Positions 47,710 to 57,491 are shown, counted from the first letter of the stretch. The stretch: DNA of 64,000 nt from Spirochaetota bacterium (GCA_017999915.1 JAGNKX010000004.1:248001-312000); one strand, 5' to 3'. A program made the numbers and translations. The notes: generated by a model from the letters alone, not told the origin.

Positions 47710-48408
47710 CTATCGGTAAATAAACTTGCCGCAATTGGTGCAGTTAACAACCTTGTCTTCCTTGGAAGCATCAATTGCCAGGAAGGATGGAATTTTAAAA
47801 TTGCAGAACCCGCAGATTTCGCCTTCCACTCGGGCAATCCCCTTGCCATCACGGGATTTTATCATCTTGAGAAATTTGGATTTGTATAATGAAGATACCT
47901 GGTCCGTCAGCGCATTGAACTTCTCTGTGTTAATTTTTATTATCTCTTCATGTCCGGCTGCGACCTGCGACGTATTTTCCTTCTCTGCATCATGGTGCCG
48001 CGCTTTTTCATCGTATCGAATGTTCAACTCTGATAGCTCCTTCTCCATTGCGTCAAGATCATCTATCATCGAAAGCGTTTTTTCCTCAAGGGCTCCTGAT
48101 TCGAACGTGATGACATCTATCTCTTTTTCCAGTGCATGGAGCTCCTTTTCGGTATGTATCACTTTTTTCCTGTCTTCAAGTTTTCTTGTCCTACCGCTCA
48201 TCTCGGAGAGGGTCAATTCATTCTGCTTTATGGCGCTTTTCAATTCCTTGGTTCTCTTGGCTAAAATTTCTATCGCTGCCCTGTCCGCGTCAATCTCCTT
48301 CTCCATAGCCTTGTTCAGAGTGTTGATCTTTTCAATGGCCGCCTGTGAAGACGTGACTTTGTCCCAATAAAGCTGGAGCTCCAGCATTATTTTTATAGTG
48401 CTATTCAT
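47710..48408 (-). CDS. Coiled-coil protein with C4 zinc ribbon (CT398/DUF164-like)
   Basis: This protein has 232 residues. A long antiparallel coiled coil fills most of the chain (about 15-175; for example INTLNKAMEKEIDADRAAIEIL, and LEKEIDVITFESGALEEK). The end has CGFCNFKIPS and CTNCGKFIYR, a C4 zinc ribbon. This family usually lies between nif3 and rnh genes, as here. It is thought to act in nucleic-acid or secretion-related processes, but the role is not settled. It overlaps the Nif3-like gene by eight bases. Confidence 0.85.
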   Translation of the reverse strand: MNSTIKIMLELQLYWDKVTSSQAAIEKINTLNKAMEKEIDADRAAIEILAKRTKELKSAIKQNELTLSEMSGRTRKLEDRKKVIHTEKELHALEKEIDVITFESGALEEKTLSMIDDLDAMEKELSELNIRYDEKARHHDAEKENTSQVAAGHEEIIKINTEKFNALTDQVSSLYKSKFLKMIKSRDGKGIARVEGEICGFCNFKIPSFLAIDASKEDKVVNCTNCGKFIYR

Positions 48409-49210
48409 TGCCGGTGCCGTATAGTCTGAATGGATTTTTCTCTCTTTCTGATATGCATAGGGGTATATCTTCAGCAGTCCCGTAGTTTGTCAAGCAGTCG
48501 ATCACAAGGTCACGCAAAAAACCGATCATGATTATCTCTGTTCCGAAATGGCCTGCGTCAAGAACCGCAACACCTGAATCACTGGCATATTTGGCATGGT
48601 GGTACCCGACATCGCCTGTAATGATGCAATCCGGGTCAAATTGACTGATAATCTTTTCTATTGAACCGCCCCCTGCCCCGTTCATCAATGCAACTCGCTT
48701 TATCTTCTTCCCTGCATCTCCGCTATAATGAATATAATCGAGATCCAGGGCTTTTTTGACCCGTGCGAGCATTTCATTGAGTCCTACCGGTTTTTCAAGA
48801 GATGCCAGCGCTCCCATGCCTGCATCCATGCCAGGCTCTGGGTACATTATTTCGATATCGGTAAATCCTATTGTTCGGGCCAATTTATCGTAAAGGAGTT
48901 TATCGAGGTTGGTATGGGCCGAATACACATTGATCCTTTTATCGATCAGTTTCACAACCAATGATGATTTTGCATCATACGTACCAATATGGCGCAATGG
49001 CTTGAAAAATAACGGATGATGAGTGATTATCAAATCACAATTCCTGTCAAGAGCCTCGTCAACCACCGAAGAATCAATATCAAGTGACAGCAGTATTGAA
49101 GTAACCTCTTTGTCATGAAAAATAATCTGCCTACCGGAATTGTCATATTCCTCCTGAATATTTACTTTCAGATACCGGTCAAGATTATTGATGATCGTGG
49201 TGATGTTCAT
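48401..49210 (-). CDS. Nif3-like dinuclear metal-centre protein
   Basis: This protein has 269 residues. Family motifs: LDIDSSVVDEALDRNCDLIITHHPLFFKPLRHI (the HH metal ligands), VYSAHTNLDKL, ALMNGAGGGSIEKI and the C-terminal GHFGTEIIMIGFLRDLVID. The usual YxxH(D)N variant is AHTNLD here. The family is universal and of unclear function; it is sometimes annotated as GTP cyclohydrolase type 2. No insert domain is present, so this is the short form. Confidence 0.9.
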   Translation of the reverse strand: MNITTIINNLDRYLKVNIQEEYDNSGRQIIFHDKEVTSILLSLDIDSSVVDEALDRNCDLIITHHPLFFKPLRHIGTYDAKSSLVVKLIDKRINVYSAHTNLDKLLYDKLARTIGFTDIEIMYPEPGMDAGMGALASLEKPVGLNEMLARVKKALDLDYIHYSGDAGKKIKRVALMNGAGGGSIEKIISQFDPDCIITGDVGYHHAKYASDSGVAVLDAGHFGTEIIMIGFLRDLVIDCLTNYGTAEDIPLCISEREKNPFRLYGTGNE

Positions 49211-49341
49211 ATTGGTTATAACGAATGTGAAGGAAAATATTTAAAAATATTTATCTTATCTGGAATAAAATTAAAGATATGTCAAATAGAAAACGCCATG
49301 AACATCAATTCATTATAAGGAATCATCTGTTCCTGGGCCGA

Positions 49342-50379
49342 TCATAGAATCAGCATGGAATCGCCGTAAGAGAAGAACCTGTAATTGAGCCGCACCGCTT
49401 CGCGGTAGGCATCCATGATCGTTTCATACCCGCCGAAAGCCGTCGTGAGCATGAGGAGCGTCGACCGGGGAGTATGGAAATTGGTTATCAGCGAATCAAC
49501 TGATGTGATTCTCCGGGGCGGATAAATGAAGATGTCCGTTTCGCCCCTGCCCGGTACGTTTTTCCCGTTTACAAAAGTGCTTTCCAGGACCCGTACTGAC
49601 GTCGTACCCACTGCTATTATTCTTTCACCATTCCCTCTTGCGGAGTTGATAACGTCAGCGCTTTCTTCGCTGAGGAAGTATTTTTCACTGTGCATGCGAT
49701 GCAATGTTATATCTGTGACCCGAACAGGCTGGAAGGTGCCCCAGGAAACGTACAGTGTCAGGTTCACCATCCTGATTCCCTTTGCTTTTATGGCCGATAT
49801 CAGCTCGTTGGTGAAATGAAGGCCCGCAGTCGGCGCGGCCACTGCCCCGCTTTCACTGGCGAAGACCGTTTGATATCTAACCTTATCGTCATCATTCAAT
49901 TCGCGCTTAATATATGGCGGCAGCGCAAGTCCGCCGATCGCCGAAAGCAGGGCATCGGTCAGTTCGGTGTTTGATTCAATTTCGACTATCTCATTATTTT
50001 TACCAGTGATCCTGAACTCAATGCTGCCGTCCTTATCGGAATAGATAACTTCATTAAGGCCGAGTCGGCGGGTCCTGTTAGTGATTGCCGTCCATCTGAG
50101 ATCATCGATCCGTGATGTCAGAAGCATTTCAACGGCGCCCCCGCTTTTCTTTCTGCAGGGAATGCGGGCGCTTATGACCTTGGCGTCGTTGAACACAAGG
50201 ATATCGCCGGACCTGAGAAAATCCGGCAGGAACGCAAACGCGCTATGGATGTAGGCCGGACCTTTTCGATCCAGGACGAACAGGCGCGATTCGTCACGCT
50301 TTTCTTTGGGATGCTGCGCTATTAAATCTTGTGGAAGCAAAAAGTCAAAATCATCGAGACTGTAGTGGTCATTAGGCAT
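49342..50379 (-). CDS. queA: S-adenosylmethionine:tRNA ribosyltransferase-isomerase
   Basis: This enzyme makes epoxyqueuosine in tRNA from SAM and preQ1-tRNA. It has 345 residues, as usual. Motifs: YDFLLPQDLIAQHPKEKRDESRLFVLDR-type start (here DDFDFLLPQDLIAQHPKEKRD), GGAVEMLL, AAPTAGLHFTNELI, LYVSWGTFQPVR, RIIAVGTTSVRVLES, and FHTPRSTLLMLTTAFGG. All are as in QueA proteins. It lies three bases before the SpoIID-like gene on the transcript's other side (50383). Confidence 0.95.
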   Translation of the reverse strand: MPNDHYSLDDFDFLLPQDLIAQHPKEKRDESRLFVLDRKGPAYIHSAFAFLPDFLRSGDILVFNDAKVISARIPCRKKSGGAVEMLLTSRIDDLRWTAITNRTRRLGLNEVIYSDKDGSIEFRITGKNNEIVEIESNTELTDALLSAIGGLALPPYIKRELNDDDKVRYQTVFASESGAVAAPTAGLHFTNELISAIKAKGIRMVNLTLYVSWGTFQPVRVTDITLHRMHSEKYFLSEESADVINSARGNGERIIAVGTTSVRVLESTFVNGKNVPGRGETDIFIYPPRRITSVDSLITNFHTPRSTLLMLTTAFGGYETIMDAYREAVRLNYRFFSYGDSMLIL

Positions 50380-50382
50380 ATG

Positions 50383-51564
50383 TTATTGGTAAGCGGCGTT
50401 ATTCCTCGATTTCGACGCAACATAGGCATTTCTTATGCTCGTTATCTTAACGCCGGAGTAATAATGTTTTAGAATGTCCCTGCTGTTATATCCTCGCATC
50501 GCCATGCCCCGGGCGCCCCACTGGCATAATCCAACACCATGGCCCCATCCATGTCCTTTTAATGCAAGACCGTTTTTAATTTTTTTTGATATAAAATAGA
50601 GGCTTCGAATTTTCTCGGCAGGAAAGAGGAGGCGAAAATTATTTCCGCTTATGCGTGTGTTGCCATTGCCATGCCGTACCAGCACCTCCACAACGCGTTC
50701 GTCTTTTTTCTTAAAAGATATGGCACTGATAGTCCCGATAGCCGGAAATTTTTTTAAAAGGCACGTCCTGATTTCATCGAGAGAAAGCTCTGATTCCCAC
50801 TCATATTTGTTTGAATCAGTGCAAAAACCGCAGCGTGTGCCCTGGAGATAGGGAAGACGGCTTTTCTCCCATACATATCTGTCGTCTATGGTTTTTCCGC
50901 CGCAGGTGGAATGGAAATACGATAATATCGGTTTTTCATCATAGACCATAACCTGGCCTGAGGTTTCCCTCACCGCTGCAGATGTTTGCGGTTTTTCATC
51001 GGACATGCCCCGGTACACCTGTGACGCGGCTGTAGCGTCAAGATCATAGACAGTGTCGCCCTTCTTTTGTGTCGACATATGGTAATAGGTAAAGGTGCGG
51101 GCCGCGATTGCCTGGGCCTTGAGAGCTTCCGCATCCCAATTTGCAGGTATTTCACCGGGGACCACGCTTATCAGGTATTCATCAACTTTAAGGACATTGA
51201 TGATCAATGCAAAACCATGGATGTTTTTAATCAAGAAGGAGCCTCTGTACGGAGTTCCATTGAGAAGCAGCGGCTCCTTCATCGGATCCACGGTAATAGA
51301 ACCGTCCAAGGAACGCGGGTTCAGGGCAATGCTCGACCGATCTCTGTCGCCCATATTCGCAGGCCTGGTGTCTTTATTTACCTTCATGGACCCTTTTGAT
51401 GATATGGTAAATGTGTCTTTGGTTTTCATCACCAGTATCTTCACGGTCCGGGTATCATAGCCGCCGTAATTCCGTATCAGTTCAGGTGAACATGAAACAA
51501 GCAGTATCATATATAATACTGCTTGTCCTATCAGTAGCCTGTACAATATTCTTGAGATGGGCAT
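50383..51564 (-). CDS. SpoIID/LytB-domain protein
   Basis: This protein has 393 residues. The N-terminal 25 residues form a hydrophobic signal (LYRLLIGQAVLYMILLVSCSPE) with a lipobox-like LLVSC. The SpoIID domain follows with VDEYLISVVPGEIPANWDAEALKAQAIAARTFTYYHM and SYFHSTCGGKTID. The end KGHGWGHGVGLCQWGARGMAMRGYNSRDILKHYYSGVKI is the family signature. In non-sporulating bacteria such proteins act as lytic transglycosylases or amidase enhancers on denuded glycan. Confidence 0.9.
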   Translation of the reverse strand: MPISRILYRLLIGQAVLYMILLVSCSPELIRNYGGYDTRTVKILVMKTKDTFTISSKGSMKVNKDTRPANMGDRDRSSIALNPRSLDGSITVDPMKEPLLLNGTPYRGSFLIKNIHGFALIINVLKVDEYLISVVPGEIPANWDAEALKAQAIAARTFTYYHMSTQKKGDTVYDLDATAASQVYRGMSDEKPQTSAAVRETSGQVMVYDEKPILSYFHSTCGGKTIDDRYVWEKSRLPYLQGTRCGFCTDSNKYEWESELSLDEIRTCLLKKFPAIGTISAISFKKKDERVVEVLVRHGNGNTRISGNNFRLLFPAEKIRSLYFISKKIKNGLALKGHGWGHGVGLCQWGARGMAMRGYNSRDILKHYYSGVKITSIRNAYVASKSRNNAAYQ

Positions 51565-51565
51565 G

Positions 51566-52459
51566 TCAGCTCTTGGGATGGTGCTTTTTGTGTATATCCT
51601 GGAGCTTCCTCTTGGCCAGGTGCGTATATACCTGGGTGGTTGAAATATCCATGTGCCCCAGCAATTCCTGGACCGATCTGAGGTCCGCGCCGTTCTCTAT
51701 GAGATGCGTCGCAAAGGAGTGCCTCAGCGTATGAGGAGTTATATTCTTCTTTATTTTGGTTCTTGTTACGTAATTTTTCAAGAGCCGCCACACGCTTTTG
51801 CGGTTTAACTTCGATCCCTTCTTGCTTATAAAGAGATATTCGCTTTCACGCTTGCCGCATATGTCTGGACGGGATTCCAGGAGATACTTTTTCAGAAGTC
51901 GCTTTGCCTCATCGCCTATCGGGGCGAGGCGCTCCTTGTTCCCCTTCCCTATTACGCGAATGAGGGAATTATCGAAATCTACATGGTTGTGAAGGATCTC
52001 GATCGCCTCGCTTATACGCAGTCCGCATGAATACAGGAGCTCGAAAATCGCCTTGTCCCTCAACTCGTACACGTCGTTTTCGGAAATGGAGCTGAAAAGA
52101 GTATTGACCTCCTGGATGTTGAGAAAATCAGGCAGCGTTTTTTCAACATGGGGCGATTCGATCTTTGCGGTCGGATTATCCATTTCATCGAATTTATCTG
52201 AAATGAAATTGTAAAACTGCCTGATCGCGGCAAGAGAGCGGGCAAGAGTTCGGGACGAGTTCTTTTTCTTTGTTTTTTCGAAATTCAGGAACTGCTGGAT
52301 GTCTTCCTGAGTCGCGGAAAGAATGTCCTTGTTATTCGTTGACAGAAAATCGCTGAATTTTTTCAAGTCGTAGGTATACGAATAAATTGAATTTTCTGAC
52401 AACCCCTTCTCTACTTGTAAAAATCTTTTAAACCGATTGATTGCTTGAACTTCTTTCAC
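51566..52459 (-). CDS. xerD: Xer-type tyrosine recombinase
   Basis: This protein has 297 residues. The N-terminal SAM-like domain (about 1-95) is followed by the catalytic part with Arg148 (CGLRISEAIEI), His243 and Arg246 (TPHTLRHSFATHLIENGADLRSVQELLGH), His269 and Tyr278 (TTQVYTHL). It is a XerC/XerD protein that resolves chromosome dimers at dif. XerD rather than XerC is chosen from general similarity and not certain. Since the prophage shows no integrase of its own, this host enzyme may also act on phage sites. It starts one base from the SpoIID gene. Confidence 0.9.
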   Translation of the reverse strand: MKEVQAINRFKRFLQVEKGLSENSIYSYTYDLKKFSDFLSTNNKDILSATQEDIQQFLNFEKTKKKNSSRTLARSLAAIRQFYNFISDKFDEMDNPTAKIESPHVEKTLPDFLNIQEVNTLFSSISENDVYELRDKAIFELLYSCGLRISEAIEILHNHVDFDNSLIRVIGKGNKERLAPIGDEAKRLLKKYLLESRPDICGKRESEYLFISKKGSKLNRKSVWRLLKNYVTRTKIKKNITPHTLRHSFATHLIENGADLRSVQELLGHMDISTTQVYTHLAKRKLQDIHKKHHPKS

Positions 52460-52747
52460 GTCCGATCTCCTGAGTGGTTTTTTTTTCCACTCCTACATAA
52501 TATGAAAAAAATTCACCAGGTATGTTATATTAATTAATGTATTCGAATTCTGTATAATTACAAATTAATTATCGGTCAAAGCAGATTATGTCTTAATTTA
52601 TTGAGAGAAAAGTTTAAATTTTATATAAAAAAAATCGATTTTTTTAATTATTTTTATATTACGATTTTTTGTATTAAATAAGCGGTAATTATATGCGAGT
52701 TTATGTCGCATAACTTACCATTGACGCTTTATCTTCAGGTAAATCGA
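52460..52747. other. 288-base A/T-rich intergenic region with two inverted repeats
   Basis: GAGTGG (52472-52477) and CCACTC (52487-52492) enclose nine T, only 13 bases upstream of the xer start. Near 52682-52722 there is a larger imperfect inverted repeat, GGTAATTATATGCGA and TCGCATAACTTACC, around a seven-base centre. The rest is very A/T-rich. It separates the export operon from the xer group. Confidence 0.5.
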
Positions 52748-53488
52748 TCAGGAAGGTCTTTTTTTCGAAGTTGCGTGTTTTAATTTTAACCTGGGAATGG
52801 GGGTGTCCTCAATAATAAGGCCATCTTTGAATACAACTTTCCGGTCAGTGTAGGCAGCCACATCTGATTCGTGGGTCACCATGATGATGGTGATGCCGAT
52901 TTCCTTATTGAGCCTGGTGAAAAGCTCCATTATTTCAGTTGTATTATGGGAATCAAGGTTGCCCGTCGGCTCGTCGGCAAGGATTATAGCCGGATCATTG
53001 ACCAGGGCCCGGGCAATGGCCACCCGTTGCTGCTCGCCGCCTGAAAGCTTGTTGGGATAATGGTCCTCCCTGCCGGAAAGTCCCACGCGGGCTAAAAGGT
53101 CCTTCGCTTTTTCTGATAAATCCTTCGGCGTAACCCCGCCTTTGTAAAACAGGGGCAATTCAACGTTCTCAAGGGCGCTGGTCCTCGATAACAGGTTAAA
53201 TCCCTGGAAAACAAATCCAATTTTCGTGTTTCGTATTTCAGCCTTCTCGTCATTATCGAGACGGCTTCCGTCTATGCCGTCCAGGATATATTTGCCCGCA
53301 GTGGGCGTATCCAGGAATCCAAGTATATTCATCAGTGTCGATTTACCCGATCCGGATGCGCCCATGATCGCTATATATTCGCCGCGGCGTACATTGAACG
53401 ATACCCCTTTGAGCGCCCTCACCTGTACTTCTTCACTGAGGAAAAAAGTCTTTTCGATGCCTATGATTTCTATGACATTATCGTCCAT
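52748..53488 (-). CDS. ABC transporter ATP-binding protein (MacB/LolD type)
   Basis: This protein has 246 residues. Motifs: [19 protein letters not shown] (Walker A, about 40), [20 protein letters not shown] (Q-loop region), [34 protein letters not shown] (signature and Walker B) and [13 protein letters not shown] (H-loop). It is of the MacB/LolD/FtsE class that drives mechanotransmission pumps with FtsX-like permeases. It lies one base after the MacA-like gene; no permease gene follows in the window. Confidence 0.92.
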   Translation of the reverse strand: MDDNVIEIIGIEKTFFLSEEVQVRALKGVSFNVRRGEYIAIMGASGSGKSTLMNILGFLDTPTAGKYILDGIDGSRLDNDEKAEIRNTKIGFVFQGFNLLSRTSALENVELPLFYKGGVTPKDLSEKAKDLLARVGLSGREDHYPNKLSGGEQQRVAIARALVNDPAIILADEPTGNLDSHNTTEIMELFTRLNKEIGITIIMVTHESDVAAYTDRKVVFKDGLIIEDTPIPRLKLKHATSKKRPS

Positions 53489-53489
53489 G

Positions 53490-54605
53490 TTACTTGCCGG
53501 AGCCCTTTGCGCTCTTCATGTACTTAATGAGGACTTTGTCGCCTTTTTTGAGGTTTTTCTTTATCTCGGTGAAGGTGTCGCCATGCAAGCCCACTTCCAC
53601 CTTCACTTTCTCAACCGGGAGCTTTCCGCTCAAGCTTTCGGACTTGCGCCAGACCGTATTCTTTTCCGGCTCTGATTTCCCTTCCGGCGGATTCACCAGC
53701 AAGGCCTGATTGGGGACACGGAGGACGTTCTCGCGCTTGTCGATCTCGATGGTTGCCGTAGCCGTCATTCCCGGCTTCAGCAGCAATTCGCTGTTATCGC
53801 AAATCACATAGGAGTCATAGGTCACGAGGCCGCCCTTCAATACCGGTGTCATATGCACTTCGCTTATTTCACCGGTAAATGTTTTTTCCGGGAACGCGCT
53901 CACGGTAAAAAACACCCTCTGGTCCTCTTTGACAATACCCACATCCGATTCATCGACGCTAATGCTCAGCTTCATCTTTTTCAAATTTGGAACGATAAGG
54001 AATAACGGCGTATTCATGGCGATTGGCGCTTTTTCTTTTGCCATCATGTTGAGCAGAATACCGCTTACCGGCGATGTTATTCTTGAGTTACTTTTCTGCT
54101 TTTTCAGAGTGTCATAATCGACCATGAATTGCCTTTGTTTTAATATGACCGTCTTGTAATTTGATTCAGCCCGCTCCATTCCCTTTTCGGATATCAGGTT
54201 TTCCTTGAACATGCTCCTTTTTGATTCGAGATCTTCCCTGGCGATGGTTATTTCTATTTTGAGGGCTTCTCCCTGGGCAGCCATCTTGTTCATGGCCGGA
54301 TCAAGATCGCTGGTGTCCACCTCGGCGAGGAGCTGGCCTTTTTTTACTTCCTGGTTGAATTCAACATATATTTTCTTGATAATACCGGCTGTTTTAGATT
54401 GTACTATCTCCTGCTCGTTCACATCAAGGACTCCGGTCACGGAAATGGTCTTTTCCACTTTTCCAACATTAACATCTTCATATTCAAATTTATCCACGGA
54501 GCCCTTCCTGCAGCTGCGGACAATGCTGAAAACGACTATTATGAGGACAGCAATGACGGCGAAGGTTATTATTCTTTTTCTCGTTATAGTTTTTATTTTT
54601 TGCAT
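53490..54605 (-). CDS. MacA/HlyD-family periplasmic adaptor
   Basis: This protein has 371 residues. There is one N-terminal membrane span (about 9-28, [19 protein letters not shown]). The biotinyl-lipoyl halves are seen as [30 protein letters not shown] and [22 protein letters not shown], around a coiled-coil hairpin (about 85-165). Beta-barrel and membrane-proximal domains follow ([27 protein letters not shown]). It links the inner membrane pump to the TolC-like protein. Overlap with the upstream gene is 13 bases. Confidence 0.9.
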   Translation of the reverse strand: MQKIKTITRKRIITFAVIAVLIIVVFSIVRSCRKGSVDKFEYEDVNVGKVEKTISVTGVLDVNEQEIVQSKTAGIIKKIYVEFNQEVKKGQLLAEVDTSDLDPAMNKMAAQGEALKIEITIAREDLESKRSMFKENLISEKGMERAESNYKTVILKQRQFMVDYDTLKKQKSNSRITSPVSGILLNMMAKEKAPIAMNTPLFLIVPNLKKMKLSISVDESDVGIVKEDQRVFFTVSAFPEKTFTGEISEVHMTPVLKGGLVTYDSYVICDNSELLLKPGMTATATIEIDKRENVLRVPNQALLVNPPEGKSEPEKNTVWRKSESLSGKLPVEKVKVEVGLHGDTFTEIKKNLKKGDKVLIKYMKSAKGSGK

Positions 54606-56065
54606 AGGGTATCCTCTCCAAGACCGACCATGCTTGAAATTTTAGCGATGGCCATTAGATAATCAAACCGTGCTCTCTGATAGTTCATTTCAGCGTTTTC
54701 ATAGGCCATCATGGCATCCTGCAACTCAAGCTGGGTCACCGAACCTGTCTCATATGATTTCTTGGCCATTATCCAATTTTTTTCGGCATTATCCTTCATG
54801 ATCTTTGATAATTCTATCTGCTTCTTCATGTCCTGTACAGTAATATACTGGTTCTCGACCATAATCTTCATTGACTGTTGCATATCCTTTTCTTTTAACA
54901 AAGCCTTATTGTATTCGGCTTTAGATGAAGCAACCTTTGCCTCGATCATACCACTTGAAAAAATTGGTATTCTTGCGATAAAGTTGACACCTAATGTAGG
55001 TTTCCAGTTTTCAGAAGAAAAATTACTTTTAGCAACAGCGAAATCAATTCTCGAATTCCGATATCCGCCAGCCAATTGGAAAAGCACTTCAGGATAATGG
55101 CTTGCCTTATCAAGTTCCATTCTGGCCCTAAAAAGCTCTGATTGTTTTTTTATCAACTGCAACTCTGGAGAATTCAATTCTGATAAAGAGTTTAATTGTT
55201 CAACTGTATATGATAATTCTCTATCATCATTTAGTTCTTCTAAGGTAAATTCTTCACTATTATCTTGAATTCCCATATTTCTGAAAAGTTCAATGCGTGC
55301 ATTTCTCTCGGCATTGACGGCCTTTTGTAACTCCAATTGGGCGTTTTGATAATCATACTTGGCCCTATTGAGATCCAGAACCGATTTTAAAGCATTTTTA
55401 TATAGAATTTCGGTCATGCGTATCCGGTCATGATTGCTTTTCAGCTGCTTATCCTTTATCATCACAACTACTTTTGCAATGTAGTAGTTATAATAAAGAT
55501 TTTTTACAGTTAGAATAACATCATTGATAGTTTTTGTATTCTGAATTTTATATATTTCAACATTCTTTTTCATCATGGCCTGGTTTCTTGCTTTCTTTTC
55601 GTCATAAAGACTAACCGAAGCTGTTACCCCTATTGACAAGCCAAGATCATAATCCCGTGTTAACCATTTAAAAATTGGGCTTGGTTGTGGTTGAAGATTG
55701 TTGAAATATTGCGTGCCAAAATATTGAACTTGGGATGCTGGAATTGTAACGCCGTTCCAGGTAAAATCTGTTGCAAAAGGTATCCTTTCATACGCGCCTT
55801 TATAATGAGATGGGGTACTGACATGAGGGTATGTATCAGTTTGGATATTCATGTCTATATTAAAGAGACGCTGTGCCGTCGCAACTTTATAATCAGCAAG
55901 GGCTTTGTTCTTATCTTCTACCGATGCTTTTATGGATGTGCTGTTTTCTACCGCTATATTTATACATTCCTTGAGCAATAAAATCCTTTTTTCAGGTTTC
56001 TCGTCGGCATAAACAACATTTGCCGCAACAATCAAAGCCGACAATATAAAAATATAATATTTCAT
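54593..56065 (-). CDS. TolC-family outer membrane efflux protein
   Basis: This protein has 490 residues. The N-terminal signal peptide (MKYYIFILSALIVAANVVYA) ends with an Ala-x-Ala-like site. Two similar halves of long helices and short strands follow; the family pattern is seen in ECINIAVENSTSIKASVEDKNKALADYKVA, RAKYDYQNAQLELQKAVNAERNARIELFRNMG and KKSYETGSVTQLELQDAMMAYENAEMNYQRARFDYLMAIAKI. It is the outer channel for the MacA/ABC system. The central region is more A/T-rich than its neighbours. Confidence 0.9.
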   Translation of the reverse strand: MKYYIFILSALIVAANVVYADEKPEKRILLLKECINIAVENSTSIKASVEDKNKALADYKVATAQRLFNIDMNIQTDTYPHVSTPSHYKGAYERIPFATDFTWNGVTIPASQVQYFGTQYFNNLQPQPSPIFKWLTRDYDLGLSIGVTASVSLYDEKKARNQAMMKKNVEIYKIQNTKTINDVILTVKNLYYNYYIAKVVVMIKDKQLKSNHDRIRMTEILYKNALKSVLDLNRAKYDYQNAQLELQKAVNAERNARIELFRNMGIQDNSEEFTLEELNDDRELSYTVEQLNSLSELNSPELQLIKKQSELFRARMELDKASHYPEVLFQLAGGYRNSRIDFAVAKSNFSSENWKPTLGVNFIARIPIFSSGMIEAKVASSKAEYNKALLKEKDMQQSMKIMVENQYITVQDMKKQIELSKIMKDNAEKNWIMAKKSYETGSVTQLELQDAMMAYENAEMNYQRARFDYLMAIAKISSMVGLGEDTLCKK

Positions 56066-56477
56066 CTTGACCCTGTTATTCAGTTTTATATTTTTCTATA
56101 TGTGATAAATCAAATACACAAGTAAATTATTAATCCATAATTTACTATCAAAAATAAGGATAATGAAGTGTAAAAATTAATGTAGTTAAATAGTAGCATA
56201 TAATTATTTATGATAAATACTGTCAAGAAATTAAATCATCCCATACCCATGCATGGAAAGACCCGAGAATGACAATTTTCATATAATTAACATGAGTATT
56301 AAACATTTATCAATAAAATGCAATTTGAATATTAGAGTACAATATATAATCATCTGTTACGCCCATATCCGGATCCATGGTGCTCATTACGGTGGACAAC
56401 CATGCAGATGCTTAATAAAATAAAAAAAATATTTGACAGTTGTCCTTCATAATTAAATAAAGGATTTTCTGATGCGT
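56066..56477. promoter_or_regulatory. 412-base gap holding the tRNA promoter and the efflux-operon upstream region
   Basis: The sequence is A/T-rich. Close to its end TTGACA (56433-56438) is followed after 17 bases by AATAAA (56456-56461), a likely promoter for the tRNA-Thr/Tyr pair. A promoter for the divergent tolC-like gene must also lie here but is not clear. Nothing else is recognised; the frames present are short and without ribosome sites. Confidence 0.5.
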
Positions 56478-56550
56478 GCTGGCGTAGCTCAATCGGTAGA
56501 GCAGTTGATTTGTAATCAACTTGTTGGGGGTTCAATTCCTCTCGCCAGCT
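56478..56550 (+). tRNA. tRNA-Thr (anticodon TGT)
   Basis: Acceptor GCTGGCG/CGCCAGC, D arm GCTC-AATCGGTA-GAGC, anticodon arm GTTGA-TTTGTAA-TCAAC with anticodon TGT, T arm with GGGGG-TTCAATT-CCTCT-like bases. Size is 73 bases; no CCA is encoded. Confidence 0.93.
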
Positions 56551-56559
56551 TAGTTAAAA

Positions 56560-56641
56560 GGTGAGGTTCCCGAGCGGCCAAAGGGAGCAGACTGTAAATC
56601 TGCCGGCGTAGCCTTCGATGGTTCGAATCCATCCCTCACCA
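56560..56641 (+). tRNA. tRNA-Tyr (anticodon GTA)
   Basis: A class II tRNA of 82 bases: acceptor GGTGAGG/CCTCACC, anticodon arm GCAGA-CTGTAAA-TCTGC with GTA, a long variable arm (CGGCGTAGCCTTCG region), and T arm ATGG-TTCGAAT-CCAT. It lies nine bases after tRNA-Thr and is probably in the same transcript. Confidence 0.93.
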
Positions 56642-56653
56642 CAGAAAACATTA

Positions 56654-56681
56654 ACGCGGCGCCATGGCGCCGCGTTTTTTT
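56654..56681 (+). terminator. Terminator of the tRNA operon
   Basis: A long perfect palindrome, ACGCGGCGCC/GGCGCCGCGT (56654-56675), is followed by a run of T. It lies 13 bases after tRNA-Tyr. Confidence 0.9.
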
Positions 56682-56759
56682 GCTTGTTATTTTCCCATGC
56701 GCTCTTTTATAATATTTAGAAACACCAAATGGTGCCACAAACGAATCAGGATTGCGTCA

Positions 56760-57491
56760 ATGCTTTCTAATGATGAAATTCAGTTCTATTCCCGACAGTT
56801 GGGAATAGCCGGCTGGGGTGGAGCGGCCCAGGAAAGACTCAAGAGTTCGACGGTATTTGTGGCCGGCGCCGGCGGTCTTGGAAGCCCCGTCCTCTACTAT
56901 CTTGCGGCGGCCGGCATAGGCACCCTCGTCATCTGCGACTATGATACCATTGAAATGACCAATTTAAACAGGCAGATCCTTCATGAGTACGGTAAGATCG
57001 GGCAATTTAAAGTGGATTCTGCCGGGACATCCCTATCTGAATTGAATCCATTTATTAAAGTCATACGGGTAAAAACAAAACTAACCAAAAAAAATGCGAT
57101 ATCGTTAGTCGGAGATCCAGATCTCATAGTAGATTGTCTTGATAATTTTGAGACAAGGCATATTCTTAACCGCGTTTCCGTTGAGAAAAAAATACCGATG
57201 ATCCATGGCGGTGTCGCTGAATTCAGGGGACAGATAACGTTCCTGCATCCCCCGGAAACGCCCTGCCTTGCCTGCTTCCTGGACCGTAAAGACAGGAAAG
57301 GGAAGATTCAGGTGGCCGGCGCCACGGCCGGGGTTATCGGCTCACTCCAGGCGAGCGAAGCGATCAAGTACTGCGCGGGTATCGGACCGGCATTGAAGAA
57401 CAGGCTCATGTTCTGGGACGGTCTGTCAATGAAATTCGAGACCATAACCATACGGCGCAATCCCCGCTGCCGCGTATGTAAAAACAGCTGA
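56760..57491 (+). CDS. MoeB/ThiF-family adenylyltransferase (E1-like)
   Basis: This protein has 243 residues from the ATG at 56760; the upstream frame overlaps the terminator and is rejected. Motifs: FYSRQLGIAGWGGAAQERLKSS, VFVAGAGGLGSPVLYYLAAAGIGTLVICDYDTIEMTNLNRQILH (nucleotide-binding loop and catalytic Arg), DPDLIVDCLDNFETRHILN, and zinc ligands PCLACF and RCRVC. It adenylates the C-terminal Gly of a ubiquitin-like sulfur carrier (MoaD or ThiS). No carrier gene is nearby, so the exact pathway is open. Confidence 0.9.
   Translation: MLSNDEIQFYSRQLGIAGWGGAAQERLKSSTVFVAGAGGLGSPVLYYLAAAGIGTLVICDYDTIEMTNLNRQILHEYGKIGQFKVDSAGTSLSELNPFIKVIRVKTKLTKKNAISLVGDPDLIVDCLDNFETRHILNRVSVEKKIPMIHGGVAEFRGQITFLHPPETPCLACFLDRKDRKGKIQVAGATAGVIGSLQASEAIKYCAGIGPALKNRLMFWDGLSMKFETITIRRNPRCRVCKNS

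Noticed and set aside
56550-56738. Minus-strand frame over tRNA-Tyr (LQSAPFGRSGTSP-like text)
   Set aside because: This is the usual false protein produced by translating a tRNA gene backwards.
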